Source: Rhodothermales bacterium (lineage in GTDB: Bacteria > Bacteroidota > Rhodothermia > Rhodothermales > VXPQ01). Taken from it: DNA of 64,000 bases. The translations under genes and the position numbers were made by a program. Under the pieces are notes generated by a model. The model did no database searches. It saw only the letters and a list, made by a program, of their open reading frames with translations, and had not been told where the DNA came from. Shown here one piece after another: positions 26,392 through 36,112 of the stretch. How positions within the stretch are numbered: position 1 is the first letter of the stretch; the number at the start of each line of letters is the position of its first letter. The stretch lies in the NCBI GenBank assembly GCA_951812335.1, contig OX638293.1, positions 1,968,731-2,032,730 on the forward strand, written 5' to 3'.

Positions 26392-29007
26392 CTATTCTCT
26401 CGCGACTTCTTTTTCCTGTTTCCCGTCAAGACTCGAGGAGGCAATATCTTTGTTTTCCGCTCCGTCATTCAGCGGCGCCTCAGCAACTTCCGCATCCGAC
26501 TGCCCGGCCTTCGATGTTCTGTTTTTCCTTATGCTGAACGATAGCGCGTCAGTGTCTTTTTTGTTTCTCGCAGTGATACGGATGGTATCGCCTTCTCCCA
26601 GGTTTTTACCAAGAATGTGATCGGCCAGCGGATCCTCGACATATTTCTGAATAGAACGCCGCAATGGACGAGCGCCAAACTTCACATCAAACCCTTTCCG
26701 AACGAGAAATTCCTTGGCCGACTTTGTGATATCCACTTTGATGCCGAGTTCTCTAACCCGGTCGAGCAACTCGTCCGCCATGATGTCGATGATAAGGAAG
26801 ATGTGTTTTTTCTCAAGCGAATGGAAAACGATCACATCGTCCACCCGGTTCAGAAACTCGGGGTTGAATACGCGCTTCAGAGCATCTTCCACCGTACTCT
26901 TCATAGTCCGGTAATTGAACGTCTCTTCCGATTGGGAGAAGCCAATACCCTTGCCAATGTTCTTTATGTCCCGAGCTCCGATGTTCGATGTCATAATAAT
27001 GATCGTATTCCGGAAATCGACACGGCGTCCAAGCCCATCTGTAAGTACACCGTCATCAAGCACCTGTAGCAAAATGTTGAGCACATCCTGGTGCCCTTTT
27101 TCAATCTCATCGAGAAGAACAACGGAGTACGGCTTGCGGCGGACTTTTTCCGTCAGTTGGCCGCCTTCTTCATAGCCAACATACCCGGGAGGTGCGCCGA
27201 CCAGCCTGCTGACAGAGAATTTTTCCATGTATTCGGACATGTCGATACGTATCAACGCTTCGTCCGAATCGAAGAGATACTGCGTAAGTACCTTGGCCAA
27301 TTCGGTCTTGCCAACGCCGGTCGGCCCGAGGAAAATAAACGAGCCGATAGGCCGGCCGGGGTCTTTGAGACCCGCTCGGGTGCGACGTATGGCGCTCGAC
27401 AGTTTCCGAATGGCCTCGTCCTGTCCGATCACACGCTTCATAAGCGCATCGTCCATGCCGATAAGCTTCTTCTGTTCGGGCTGGGAAATTTTATCGACCG
27501 GAATACCTGTCATCATGGCCACGACCTGAGAGATATTCTCTTCGGTCACGTCATGCACTTCCGCCTCGGCTTTGCGCTCCCATTCCCGTTTGGCTTCTTC
27601 AAGCTCGCTATCGATTTTCTTTTCCTTGTCGCGCAACCGAGCCGCCTCCTCGAAACGCTGGCTCTTGACGACACGGTTCTTTTTGTTCCTGACGACTTCA
27701 ATTTGTTCTTCGAGGCGAACAATATCCTCAGGTACACGGATATTGGCGAGGTGGACGCGCGCACCTGCTTCATCCATCACGTCAATGGCTTTGTCGGGCA
27801 AAAAGCGGTCCGTGATGTAGCGGTCGCTGAGATTGACCGCAAGAAGGAGGGCTTCATCCGAATAAAGAACATTGTGATGCTCTTCGTAACGGCCCTTGAT
27901 GTTACGAAGAATTTCGATCGTTTCGTCGGTTGTGGAAGGATCCACAATGATTTTCTGGAAACGTCGATCAAGCGCACCGTCCTTTTCGATATATTGCCGG
28001 TATTCGTCGAGCGTCGTAGCACCGATACATTGGATCTCGCCCCGGGCAAGCGCCGGTTTGAACATATTCGATGCATCAAGACTGCCGGAAGCTCCGCCTG
28101 CACCAACGATGGTGTGCAGCTCATCGATAAAAAGAATAACTTCCGGGCTCTTTTCGAGCTCGTTCATTACCGCTTTCATCCGCTCTTCAAACTGTCCCCT
28201 GTATTTGGTGCCGGCAACAAGTGCAGCCAAATCAAGCGTTACAATGCGTTTGTTATGGAGCACACGGCTGACCTTGCGCTGAACAATACGTATGGCAAGC
28301 CCCTCGGCAATAGCCGTTTTTCCAACGCCCGGTTCGCCGATCAGTACAGGATTATTCTTCTTGCGACGACTGAGCACCTGTGCAACACGCTCAATCTCTT
28401 TTTCTCTGCCCACGATCGGATCCAATTTGGACTCTTCGCCCAGCCTCGTCAGGTCCCTGCCAAAATTGTCCAGCACCGGCGTTTTACTTTTTTCCATCTT
28501 GCGTTGCGCTTTTCCGTGTCCTTCAGGCAGCGAAGGCTCCGGCCCACCACCGGTTGCAGGTATTTTTCCTCCAATGATGGAGTCCAATTCGGCCCGTACG
28601 GCATCGTACGTTACCGAAAACCCCTGTTGCAGAATCCGCGCCGCAACATTTTCTTCGTCACGAAGAAGGCTTAACAGCAAATGCTCGGTGCCTATAATAT
28701 CGCTCTTGTATATCTTTGCCTCCAGATAGGTGATCTTAAGAACTTTCTCGGCTTGTTTGGTGAACGAAATATTGTTGCCTGCGGCAAGCGCTCCACCCGC
28801 ACCGCGGACCGTATCCTCGACCGCCTTTCTGAGCTTTAACAAATCGCAACCGAGGCTGCGTAGAATCTTGACGGCAATGCCCTCGCCCTCGCAGATAATC
28901 CCGAGGAGAAGGTGCTCCGTACCAATGTAATCGTGGCTCAGCCGTATCGCCTCTTGCCGGCTGTCCTTGATAACATCTCTGACGCGATTGGAGAAATTGC
29001 CTTCCAT
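26392..29007 (-). CDS. clpC: ClpC-type AAA+ protease ATPase
   Basis: 871 residues from the ATG at 29007 ([13 protein letters not shown]). Two Clp-N repeats occupy residues 1-150. The first AAA module carries GEPGVGKT near residue 225, a UVR-like middle segment ([16 protein letters not shown]) interrupts it, and the second AAA module carries GPTGVGKT near 561. The UVR segment separates ClpC from ClpB and ClpA. ClpC unfolds substrates and feeds them to ClpP; clpP is not nearby. The C-terminal tail (about 60 residues) is charged and low complexity. It starts 14 bp after the A-type iron-sulfur carrier gene, so they may share a transcript. Confidence 0.95.
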   Translation of the reverse strand: MEGNFSNRVRDVIKDSRQEAIRLSHDYIGTEHLLLGIICEGEGIAVKILRSLGCDLLKLRKAVEDTVRGAGGALAAGNNISFTKQAEKVLKITYLEAKIYKSDIIGTEHLLLSLLRDEENVAARILQQGFSVTYDAVRAELDSIIGGKIPATGGGPEPSLPEGHGKAQRKMEKSKTPVLDNFGRDLTRLGEESKLDPIVGREKEIERVAQVLSRRKKNNPVLIGEPGVGKTAIAEGLAIRIVQRKVSRVLHNKRIVTLDLAALVAGTKYRGQFEERMKAVMNELEKSPEVILFIDELHTIVGAGGASGSLDASNMFKPALARGEIQCIGATTLDEYRQYIEKDGALDRRFQKIIVDPSTTDETIEILRNIKGRYEEHHNVLYSDEALLLAVNLSDRYITDRFLPDKAIDVMDEAGARVHLANIRVPEDIVRLEEQIEVVRNKKNRVVKSQRFEEAARLRDKEKKIDSELEEAKREWERKAEAEVHDVTEENISQVVAMMTGIPVDKISQPEQKKLIGMDDALMKRVIGQDEAIRKLSSAIRRTRAGLKDPGRPIGSFIFLGPTGVGKTELAKVLTQYLFDSDEALIRIDMSEYMEKFSVSRLVGAPPGYVGYEEGGQLTEKVRRKPYSVVLLDEIEKGHQDVLNILLQVLDDGVLTDGLGRRVDFRNTIIIMTSNIGARDIKNIGKGIGFSQSEETFNYRTMKSTVEDALKRVFNPEFLNRVDDVIVFHSLEKKHIFLIIDIMADELLDRVRELGIKVDITKSAKEFLVRKGFDVKFGARPLRRSIQKYVEDPLADHILGKNLGEGDTIRITARNKKDTDALSFSIRKNRTSKAGQSDAEVAEAPLNDGAENKDIASSSLDGKQEKEVARE

Positions 29008-29021
29008 GTTATAAAACGAGA

Positions 29022-29390
29022 CTACGCGGCAAAGCTGGACCCGCACCCGCAGGTTTGCGTCGCATTAGGGTTTTCGAACGTGAACCCCCGTGCATTCAAG
29101 CCATCATGGTAATCCACCGTTGTACCCATAAGATACAATCCATGACGCTTATCCATGTACACGGTGACGCCGTTTATCACAAAACTCGTGTCGTACTCGC
29201 GCATTTTATCGAAACCGAGGATATAGCTCATACCGGAGCAACCGCCTCCTCGAACACCCACACGCAGGTTAAACCCTTCAGGGATGTCCTTGGTGGACAT
29301 AATCTTGCGGATCTCTCCTGCAGCACGCTCGCTGAGTGCGATGGGTGCAGACTGCATTGTGGTATGGGTGTTGGTCCCGTCGGCCGGCAT
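29022..29390 (-). CDS. A-type iron-sulfur cluster carrier (IscA/ErpA/HesB family)
   Basis: 122 residues from ATG 29390. The family core is complete: ITLS-like IALSERAAGEIRKIM, then LRVGVRGGGCSGMSY with the first cysteine, and the C-terminal CGCGSSF with the other two. These three cysteines hold and transfer [2Fe-2S] or [4Fe-4S] clusters to apoproteins. The frame is open further upstream to an ATG at 29495 that overlaps the stop of the lamin-tail gene, but the extra 35 residues are unlike the family. The ATG at 29357 would give an even shorter form. It is followed 14 bp later by clpC. Confidence 0.88.
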   Translation of the reverse strand: MPADGTNTHTTMQSAPIALSERAAGEIRKIMSTKDIPEGFNLRVGVRGGGCSGMSYILGFDKMREYDTSFVINGVTVYMDKRHGLYLMGTTVDYHDGLNARGFTFENPNATQTCGCGSSFAA

Positions 29391-29494
29391 GATCCGGAGG
29401 CGTTTTCGTAACCTGAACGAAGCGTGTAAGAAAGAGCAGCCTCTCATGGGGTGAACGACGGGCTGTGGGGGCGGTTCCATGTGCAGGCACGACA

Positions 29495-31216
29495 TCAATA
29501 TCGGCGGGCAAGTACGATGGGCGCCTTGAGCACATCCATGACATTGTTCCGGGCGTCGTAGGCCTCGACAAAAGCAATGTATATACCGGTCTGCAGGCGG
29601 CGATCTGCATCATCCCGACCGTTCCACAATAACTCGACGGATTCCGCAACGAGCCGGGATGCGACCAATTGCCGCACCTGGTTTCCTGCCAGATCGAACA
29701 CAAGGGCCCGGATTCTGGATATGTCGGAGGAGAAGGTACACCTGATGCGAACGATATCGTCTACACCGTCCCGGTCCGGGGAAAAAGGATTCGGTGCAAC
29801 ATGTATCCCCTTTTCCGATAACAGGGTTTTATCGGCAATACGTATCGAATTGGGCAGCCCCGGCGTTCCGCCGCCCGGTCCCACCGAACTGGTCCAGTTT
29901 TGAGGCTTATCGCCAGGTGCATCCACGTCGATCCGCTCCAGCGCAATACCCCTGGTTTCCAGAATATCCGGATGATGCCACGAAGGATCGTACCGTACGT
30001 CGTCAAGCACCTCGCCGTCTTCCCGGTGCATACGAATGCGGTCGCCTTCGTTCAGCAGGGTAAGCCCCTTGCCGGTAACCACGGAAGCGTTTGCGTTCTC
30101 CATACTTGCGGCGGCAAAAAGCAGATATTCTCCGGGATCCAGCCCGATAAACCGCTCTCGAACATGGACCGTGTCGGCGTCTCCATATTCGTCGGGGTCA
30201 CGAGTCCGATATACCCCGTCGAGATAAATGCGACGAGCAGATCGGTTCACGAGCTCAACAAATTCCGCCTGGTTTGCAAGCCCGTCGTAATCGTCTGTAA
30301 GCGGTTCGTACAAAATTTCGTTCACAACGATATCCCGTGGAGCAGGCCGATAGAAAATCGGCGCCGATACTTTTTCCGAAACATTCCCGCGCAGATCGGA
30401 TACCTGCTCGACCTCCACCGATGCACCCGTTACGGAACCCGCGAAAAACACGCGTAGCCAGTCCGGGCCCAACGTTTGCACCTCCTGGGCCACAAGGTTT
30501 TCCAGTCGGATAGAGGCAGGAGAAATAGTCCCGGTCCGTACGGGTTCATTGAAATAAAGATCGAGCCGGGTATCGTCGAAAACTTTGGCGAAAGACAATG
30601 CCGGACCGGATGCATCCGGTGCGTAGAGGCTGTTTTCCGCCCCCGGCGTGGCTCCGGAAGTATCGATAGATACGGCGAAATTATACGGATCCGACGGAGC
30701 GCCCGGATCGATGCGTTCCAGGGACCGGCCTGCTTCCACCGTGCTCCCGGCGTAAAAAAGCGAATCGATAACTACCCCGCCGGATTCTAGAATCACGGCG
30801 TCGCCCCCATTATTCAGGCTTGCCCAGCGAGCCGGCGCGATATATGGAACTCCGACAAAACGATCGGAAAAAGCGATTTCGTCCGCAACGAGCACCGTGT
30901 ACGTTCCAGGAAGAAATGCCGATGCTTCTCCGGAAAGTGGAAACGGGAGGGACGAGGCATCCCGGATCGTCAAGTTGCGGAGATCGAATGTGTGCACGCT
31001 GCGGTTGAACAGTTCGACAAACTCCGAACCCGAAGAAAAGGGGCGGGGATATACCTCATTGATAACAATGTCTCCAGGTTGCGGAGGCGCCGGGGCGCCG
31101 ATATCGATGTAGCCCGCGGCGGCGGACCTGCCTTGAAGGGACTGAGCATGGATGGGCAAGACGTACAGGCATATTGCCAAGCCGAAAGGAACAAGAATAA
31201 AGAAAAGGGCTCGCAT
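29495..31216 (-). CDS. Secreted lamin-tail-domain protein with FlgD-like C-terminus
   Basis: 573 residues from the ATG at 31216, giving a signal peptide (MRALFFILVPFGLAICLYV, cleavage near HAQS). The first lamin-tail domain begins at PGDIVINEVYPRP and the second at PRDIVVNEILYEPLT; between them is a beta-rich Ig-like segment. The C-terminal 90 residues (VAPNPFSPDRDGVDDIVRI to the end) match the FlgD/CHU_C-like module often found on exported Bacteroidota proteins and associated with surface localisation. Lamin-tail domains in bacteria occur on secreted nucleases and adhesins; no nuclease domain is visible, so a binding or structural role is more likely. The stop codon overlaps an upstream start option of the iron-sulfur carrier gene. 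Confidence 0.8.
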   Translation of the reverse strand: MRALFFILVPFGLAICLYVLPIHAQSLQGRSAAAGYIDIGAPAPPQPGDIVINEVYPRPFSSGSEFVELFNRSVHTFDLRNLTIRDASSLPFPLSGEASAFLPGTYTVLVADEIAFSDRFVGVPYIAPARWASLNNGGDAVILESGGVVIDSLFYAGSTVEAGRSLERIDPGAPSDPYNFAVSIDTSGATPGAENSLYAPDASGPALSFAKVFDDTRLDLYFNEPVRTGTISPASIRLENLVAQEVQTLGPDWLRVFFAGSVTGASVEVEQVSDLRGNVSEKVSAPIFYRPAPRDIVVNEILYEPLTDDYDGLANQAEFVELVNRSARRIYLDGVYRTRDPDEYGDADTVHVRERFIGLDPGEYLLFAAASMENANASVVTGKGLTLLNEGDRIRMHREDGEVLDDVRYDPSWHHPDILETRGIALERIDVDAPGDKPQNWTSSVGPGGGTPGLPNSIRIADKTLLSEKGIHVAPNPFSPDRDGVDDIVRIRCTFSSDISRIRALVFDLAGNQVRQLVASRLVAESVELLWNGRDDADRRLQTGIYIAFVEAYDARNNVMDVLKAPIVLARRY

Positions 31217-31308
31217 GGGACCGCGGGGATGGAATCGGCCCCTTAAGACACAGCGAGTTCCAAAACGTAACCTTGTAACCTTCCGGGAAGCTTCTTCAGC
31301 CCGTGAAA

Positions 31309-32535
31309 TCAACCGGCTCCCTGCTCCGGATGGATCCGGAGTACATGGGCCATCAGCGTTGCGGTGGGGGCCATAGCGCCCTCGTCGATATCGAAGCGAT
31401 CGCTGTGCAGAGGATACGCACTCTCCGGGCCGGAACGGGTACCTGTCCTGAGAAGCATTCCGGGTATTTTCGCCAGATAGTGTCCGAAATCTTCCGACCC
31501 CATGCTGGGAAGAGGGATATGAAAGACGGCTTCCTCTCCGCAGAAGGACCGGATAACGGAGGCTACATGCTTCGTTAGTCGAGAATCATTGTTCACGGCA
31601 GGCGCCCCTGCCTCTATGTCGATGTGCGCCTCGACCCCGTACAAACGGGCAAGTTCGTTTGCGGTACGTTCCAGGCGCTGGTTTATAGCCGTGCGCTCCT
31701 TCGCGTCCGTGGTGCGGATCGTGCCCCCCAATTCTGCCTCGTCAGGGATCACGTTGTACGCATCCCCGGCATGAAACCGGCAAATCGTCAGAACGGATGA
31801 TTGGCGCGCATCCGTAAAACGCCCAACAAGATGATAAAGCGCGTTCGCGATCCGATTGGCCACCCAGATGGTATCCACGACTTCATGGGGACGCGCCGAA
31901 TGACCGGTGCTTGATGCCTTTACACATATGCGAAACCGGTCTTTGGACGACGTAATAGGGCCGCTCAGCACGCCATACCTGCCCGTCTCCAGCGAGGGAT
32001 CGACGTGGATTGCATAAATACTCCGCACGCCGTCAAGAACTCCATCCCGGATCATATTCACCGCGCCTCCCGGCGTACCTTCCTCGTTCGGCTGAAACAG
32101 TACGCGGACCGTGCCGCGGAGATGCTCCCTGTTTCGATGCAGGATGAGCGCTACGCCGATCGCAACCGCCGTATGCGCATCATGGCCGCATAGATGGGCC
32201 ACTCCGGAATTGCGAGATGCATACTCCACGGATTTTGCATCGGCGGTGGGCAATGCGTCCATATCCGCCCGGTACGCAATGACAGGCCCGTCGTGTGCTC
32301 CCTCGATATCCGTGTATAAGCCGGTACCGGCCAGGGGGCCTGTTACAACCAACCCGTGCTGCTCGAGAATGCTGCGAACGAATTCGCTGGTGCGATACTC
32401 CTCAAAGCCCAGTTCGGGATGCTGATGAATATACCGCCGTATGTCGCGCAGGAACGCCGCGAATGCAACCGGCTCCGGGCCTGTTTCGGCAAGGTCCGCA
32501 ACATCCATGGAAGGAATGTCCGCTATGACGCTCAT
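31309..32535 (-). CDS. M20 family metallo-amidohydrolase
   Basis: 408 residues from the ATG at 32535, which overlaps the end of the upstream VWA gene by a few bases. Family motifs are the N-terminal RRYIHQHPELGFEEYRTSEF, LCGHDAHTAVAIG with metal ligands, and FQPNEEGTPGGAVNMI with the catalytic glutamate pair. A dimerisation domain follows (STGHSARPHEVVDTIW), and the C-terminal SMGSEDFGHYL carries the last metal ligand. This matches amidohydrolases that cleave N-acyl amino acids, hippurate or diaminopimelate precursors; the substrate cannot be told. No signal peptide is evident, so it is probably cytoplasmic. Confidence 0.9.
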   Translation of the reverse strand: MSVIADIPSMDVADLAETGPEPVAFAAFLRDIRRYIHQHPELGFEEYRTSEFVRSILEQHGLVVTGPLAGTGLYTDIEGAHDGPVIAYRADMDALPTADAKSVEYASRNSGVAHLCGHDAHTAVAIGVALILHRNREHLRGTVRVLFQPNEEGTPGGAVNMIRDGVLDGVRSIYAIHVDPSLETGRYGVLSGPITSSKDRFRICVKASSTGHSARPHEVVDTIWVANRIANALYHLVGRFTDARQSSVLTICRFHAGDAYNVIPDEAELGGTIRTTDAKERTAINQRLERTANELARLYGVEAHIDIEAGAPAVNNDSRLTKHVASVIRSFCGEEAVFHIPLPSMGSEDFGHYLAKIPGMLLRTGTRSGPESAYPLHSDRFDIDEGAMAPTATLMAHVLRIHPEQGAG

Positions 32536-32540
32536 CTTCT

Positions 32541-34706
32541 TCAAACCATCCCGTTCCGTTTGCGGAAAAACCATTCCGCGGCAAGAAGCGCAATAATGAG
32601 TAGCAAAAGAACAGGCTGTTTACGCAAATCCTCTTCCGTCGTTTGGGATATCGTATCGGATGCTCCTTCCAGATAGGTCGAGAGGACCTCGATAAATGCC
32701 TCAGGGCGGCTTTGATCCAGCAAAACACCCCCTGAGCGCTGAGCGACTTGCCGCATCAATGTAGCGTCTGCTCCCGGTTCCCGATATTCCAGGGTCAACG
32801 ATCCAACCACAAACTCTCCGCGATCCGAACCGAGAACTTTTTCCCCTCTGTGCGCTTCTGCTGTCCAGGCATAGGCGCCTTCGGGCAACGCTCCCGCATC
32901 GAAAGTGTACCGCCCGCTCCCTATCGCGCGCATAAAATAGGGAAACTCCACGCCATCCGGCGAGATCAACCGAATCTCCACGGACGCGTCCGGGACGGGA
33001 TTAAGGCTTTCGTCGTACACTTGACCGGAAAATTGAACCGATTCTCCACCTCCGAAGACATCCCGGACAGGATATATGCGCACAGGGCGGTCATCTTCCA
33101 GGGCGGTAAGCCACTGGATAATGTTCGCAAAAAGTTCTGCAGGAAGTTGCTCGAAACGGGACAGGTCTTCAGGAAGGTTCTGCCATCTCCATGTGCCGGC
33201 GCCAAGCAAGGCGGCGACACGATGTTGCGCGCGCCGGCGAACGACGAGCAATGGTTCGGGGAGGTCAATTCCTCGTACTGACACGGTGGCAAGCACCTGG
33301 GCATCAGGCGCAATCGTCCATTGGGTTCGATTGTACTCCAGCGGGGGAAGGGCGCCCCATGCTTCCGAATCGGCGCCGGGAATATGCATGATCGGGTGAC
33401 GATTTCCTGATGGCGTAGTTCGAAACGTTGCCTCCATGAAATCCTCTCGAAGACGCCCTGCCTTAACGGGAAGGGCGTCTTCGGGGATCGTGCTCAGCCG
33501 GGCGATAGAGGTACCTGAAGTAAGTAGAAAAAATACAGGAATCCCTTCGCGGACTGCCTCTCCGATGCGCCCCGATACCGTTTCGTCGCTGGCTCGTCCG
33601 GGATAACCGGCCAATACCATGACATCGAAGTCCGCAAGCGAGGCCGGGAACGCGCCTTCGTAAAAAGCGCCCGCGCTTTTTTGCACGAACGGAGACACGT
33701 CGAATGCCGCATCCTGCGCAAGCAATCTCCGGATTGCGGCGACATCCGGGCCGGGGGCCGCTGCAACGAGAAGGATGCGCCGTTTGGAAGAAAGCACACG
33801 AACCGTCAGGGATTCCCGGTTATTGCGGTGCGTCACTTCATCGGGAAACTCCGTTACAGCCACCGTATAGCGCCGGAGCCCTTCCGCTTCGGGCGTCAAG
33901 GACAAATCGACGACGATTTCGGCATTCCCCGGGGGAATTTCAAGGTTTTGCGAGGTTATCGTTTCTCCGTCGGCAGCCAGCGATACCGTAACCCGGCGGC
34001 CGCCCACACCCTCTGCACGGATGCCGACCTCAATAGGGAGTTCGGCGCCCACGTAGGCCACTTCGTTTGTGAGCACACGTTGCACTCGAATATCCTGCCG
34101 GCGCAACGTGTCGCCTACAACCGCCGTAAAAACAGGCACCGGATACCGTTCGGATACATAGAGCGGGTTACGACCCGTATTGTACCGCCCATCGGAAACA
34201 AGCAGTACGGCGCGCAAATTATCATCCCGCAAGCGCTCCTCGGTGGAAGCAAGCGCCTGGGCAATGTTGGTTCTGAATGCGTTCAGCCCCAATGAATCCG
34301 GTTCGAAACGGGGAAGCTCGCCGGCGTCGAGGTCCGGGCCAAAACGGATGTACCGCACATCCGCGCCCTGCGCAGCTGCCGGGACATGCTGGAGAATATC
34401 CCGGATACGGGCTTGTGCTACCGCAAAAGAAGTATCCGCACCGGACGCCAGACGAAGACTGGCGCTGTCGTCGAGGAGTACCGCTACCACCGGCTCTTTT
34501 TCGTCATGCTGGACAAGGCGTAAAACGGGTTCGAGCAGAAGCAGCAGAATGAAAAAAAGCGCGCAAAATCGCAGTGCGCCGAGCACGATCTTCTTGCTCC
34601 GCGGCAATACGGGCATCGTGTGACGATACAACCATACGGCCCCGGCGCCGGCTGCAAGCAAGGATACGGCCAACAGCCATGGACTCATGCCAAAAGAAAA
34701 AGACAT
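32541..34706 (-). CDS. Membrane protein with VWA-like domain
   Basis: 721 residues. Two membrane helices lie near residues 8-25 and 42-62, followed by a VWA-type domain (AVLLDDSASLRL is a DxSxS metal site; VLLVSDGRYNTGRNPLY follows). Beta-rich Ig-like segments come next, and a class I glutamine-amidotransferase-like Rossmann region is near residues 310-400 (RRILLVAAAPGPDVAAIRR, VMVLAGYPG). The C-terminus has a final helix (LLLLIIALLAAEWFFRKR). This architecture is found in large Bacteroidota membrane proteins of unknown function, sometimes beside MoxR/BatA clusters, which are absent here. It precedes the M20 gene with a small overlap and follows the antiporter gene by 24 bp. Confidence 0.8.
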   Translation of the reverse strand: MSFSFGMSPWLLAVSLLAAGAGAVWLYRHTMPVLPRSKKIVLGALRFCALFFILLLLLEPVLRLVQHDEKEPVVAVLLDDSASLRLASGADTSFAVAQARIRDILQHVPAAAQGADVRYIRFGPDLDAGELPRFEPDSLGLNAFRTNIAQALASTEERLRDDNLRAVLLVSDGRYNTGRNPLYVSERYPVPVFTAVVGDTLRRQDIRVQRVLTNEVAYVGAELPIEVGIRAEGVGGRRVTVSLAADGETITSQNLEIPPGNAEIVVDLSLTPEAEGLRRYTVAVTEFPDEVTHRNNRESLTVRVLSSKRRILLVAAAPGPDVAAIRRLLAQDAAFDVSPFVQKSAGAFYEGAFPASLADFDVMVLAGYPGRASDETVSGRIGEAVREGIPVFFLLTSGTSIARLSTIPEDALPVKAGRLREDFMEATFRTTPSGNRHPIMHIPGADSEAWGALPPLEYNRTQWTIAPDAQVLATVSVRGIDLPEPLLVVRRRAQHRVAALLGAGTWRWQNLPEDLSRFEQLPAELFANIIQWLTALEDDRPVRIYPVRDVFGGGESVQFSGQVYDESLNPVPDASVEIRLISPDGVEFPYFMRAIGSGRYTFDAGALPEGAYAWTAEAHRGEKVLGSDRGEFVVGSLTLEYREPGADATLMRQVAQRSGGVLLDQSRPEAFIEVLSTYLEGASDTISQTTEEDLRKQPVLLLLIIALLAAEWFFRKRNGMV

Positions 34707-34730
34707 TCGACGAAGGAGAAAGGGTGCTCG

Positions 34731-35708
34731 TTAAAGATACGGCAGGATCAGATAGACAAGGTAAGCCAGGAAACCTGTCAGGAGAAACGCTCCCTCCATA
34801 CGACCGATCCTGGTGCGGAACCACACAATAGGGAGGAGCACCGCCCCGAACGCAAGCATGACCGGAAAATGTACGGCAAGCACATCCGCTTCCACGTGTA
34901 AGGGACGAAACAGAGAAATCGGCCCCACCACGAACAACACATTCAGGATGTTGCTTCCGAGTACGTTGCCCACCGAAAGTTCTGCCTGACCCTTCAGGGC
35001 GCCTACGAGGGAAGTGGCCAGTTCGGGAAGGCTGGTGCCGATAGCCACGACTGTCAGGCCGATTATCACAGGAGAAACGCCAAGCATGGTAGCGATATTC
35101 ACGGCGGATTTCATCATGAGCCAGGCGCCGCCGGCAAGTAGCAAGGCGCCACCCACAAGCAGCAAGGGGCCTCCCCAAATGAGCAGCCATTTCCAACGTA
35201 CCGGCGCCGGAGACTTTGCAACTTCCGGGGGAACGCCATCCAATGTCTGTCTTTCACCGCCATACGCGCTTCCCCGCACGAGAAGAAATACAAAAACGAT
35301 CAGTAGGGCAACCAGTACCATGCCGTCGATCCGCGTAATCGTTCCATCCAGCGCCACCAGATAGAAAACGATCAGCGCAAGCATCATGGAAGGGTACCCT
35401 TTCGTAAGGACATCGCGCGATGCCAGAAGGGGAAGAACCAGCCCGCTTGCTCCGAGAACCAGAGCAATGTTGCAAATGTTCGAACCGACGATATTCCCCA
35501 GCGCGAGACCGTCTTCATCCGAAAAGGCCGCAAACAGGTTAAACACAAATTCGGGCATGGACGTACCGAACGCCACCACGGTACCGCCGACAATCAAGGG
35601 ACTTACGCTATACCGATGCACCAGCCCTGTGGCACCCTTCAGGAGCCATTCAGCGCCGAAATATACCAGAGCAAGCCCTAGGGCAAAAAGAAACAATTGA
35701 AAAGACAT
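34731..35708 (-). CDS. CaCA family cation antiporter (YrbG-like)
   Basis: 325 residues, about ten membrane helices in two inverted halves. Both alpha-repeats are clear: GGTVVAFGTSMPEFVFNLFA near residue 40 and GLTVVAIGTSLPELATSLVG near 215. Their acidic residues bind the transported ion. This matches bacterial K+-dependent or independent Na+/Ca2+ exchangers such as YrbG. The hydrophilic loop between halves carries GGERQTLDGVPPEVAK. It is the first gene of a minus-strand run into the VWA protein; upstream is a 264-bp AT-rich gap before the tRNA gene. Confidence 0.92.
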   Translation of the reverse strand: MSFQLFLFALGLALVYFGAEWLLKGATGLVHRYSVSPLIVGGTVVAFGTSMPEFVFNLFAAFSDEDGLALGNIVGSNICNIALVLGASGLVLPLLASRDVLTKGYPSMMLALIVFYLVALDGTITRIDGMVLVALLIVFVFLLVRGSAYGGERQTLDGVPPEVAKSPAPVRWKWLLIWGGPLLLVGGALLLAGGAWLMMKSAVNIATMLGVSPVIIGLTVVAIGTSLPELATSLVGALKGQAELSVGNVLGSNILNVLFVVGPISLFRPLHVEADVLAVHFPVMLAFGAVLLPIVWFRTRIGRMEGAFLLTGFLAYLVYLILPYL

Positions 35709-35972
35709 GATATGTTTTACTCTTTGCTAAACAAGGAATTACATGATTATACTCGTGTTATTATTTAAGTTATGATAGCCGAATTGTCCGATCTTGTATT
35801 CTCTGAAAACAAAGAAAAGGGGACGGAGAATCATTTCGGAATGCAATCCTCATGGAAGTATGAAACGGGCAGGCGGATTTTCAGGAAAATGCCATGCCGG
35901 ATTTTTTCTTAATTTTAGCAGGTTGCGTGCGACATGATCCTGTATCACAGAATATTAACGACGCGGCTTTGG

Positions 35973-36056
35973 GCCGGGATGGCGGAACGGTAGACGCAAC
36001 GGACTTAAAATCCGTTGGAGCAATGCTCCGTGCGGGTTCGAATCCCGCTCCCGGTA
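35973..36056 (+). tRNA. tRNA-Leu (anticodon UAA)
   Basis: 84 nt class II tRNA. The acceptor arms GCCGGGA and TCCCGGT pair with a terminal G-U; the anticodon stem/loop is GGACTTAAAATCC with TAA at the anticodon. A long variable arm (GGAGCAATGCTCC) marks it as Leu/Ser-type, and the T arm is GCGGGTTCGAATCCCGC. CCA is not encoded. It is followed 10 bp later by a hairpin terminator. The 264 bp before it (35709-35972) are AT-rich with no gene that I can support and probably hold its promoter and that of the divergent antiporter. Confidence 0.95.
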
Positions 36057-36065
36057 CAAAACCAG

Positions 36066-36097
36066 GCCCGCCTCCCTCATCGGAAGCGGGCTTTTTT
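36066..36097 (+). terminator. Intrinsic terminator after tRNA-Leu
   Basis: GCCCGC (36066-36071) pairs with GCGGGC (36086-36091) and is followed at once by TTTTTT. It is placed to end the tRNA transcript. Its presence just before the start of the truncated hydrolase gene means the remnant has no promoter of its own in view. Confidence 0.8.
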
Positions 36098-36112
36098 CAT
36101 AAATTTCCGCTG

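Noticed and set aside
27091-28674. Long open frame (527 codons) on the plus strand opposite clpC
   Set aside because: It is antisense to a perfectly conserved ClpC reading frame, is rich in H/F/R, and matches nothing I recognise. It is a by-product of codon bias.
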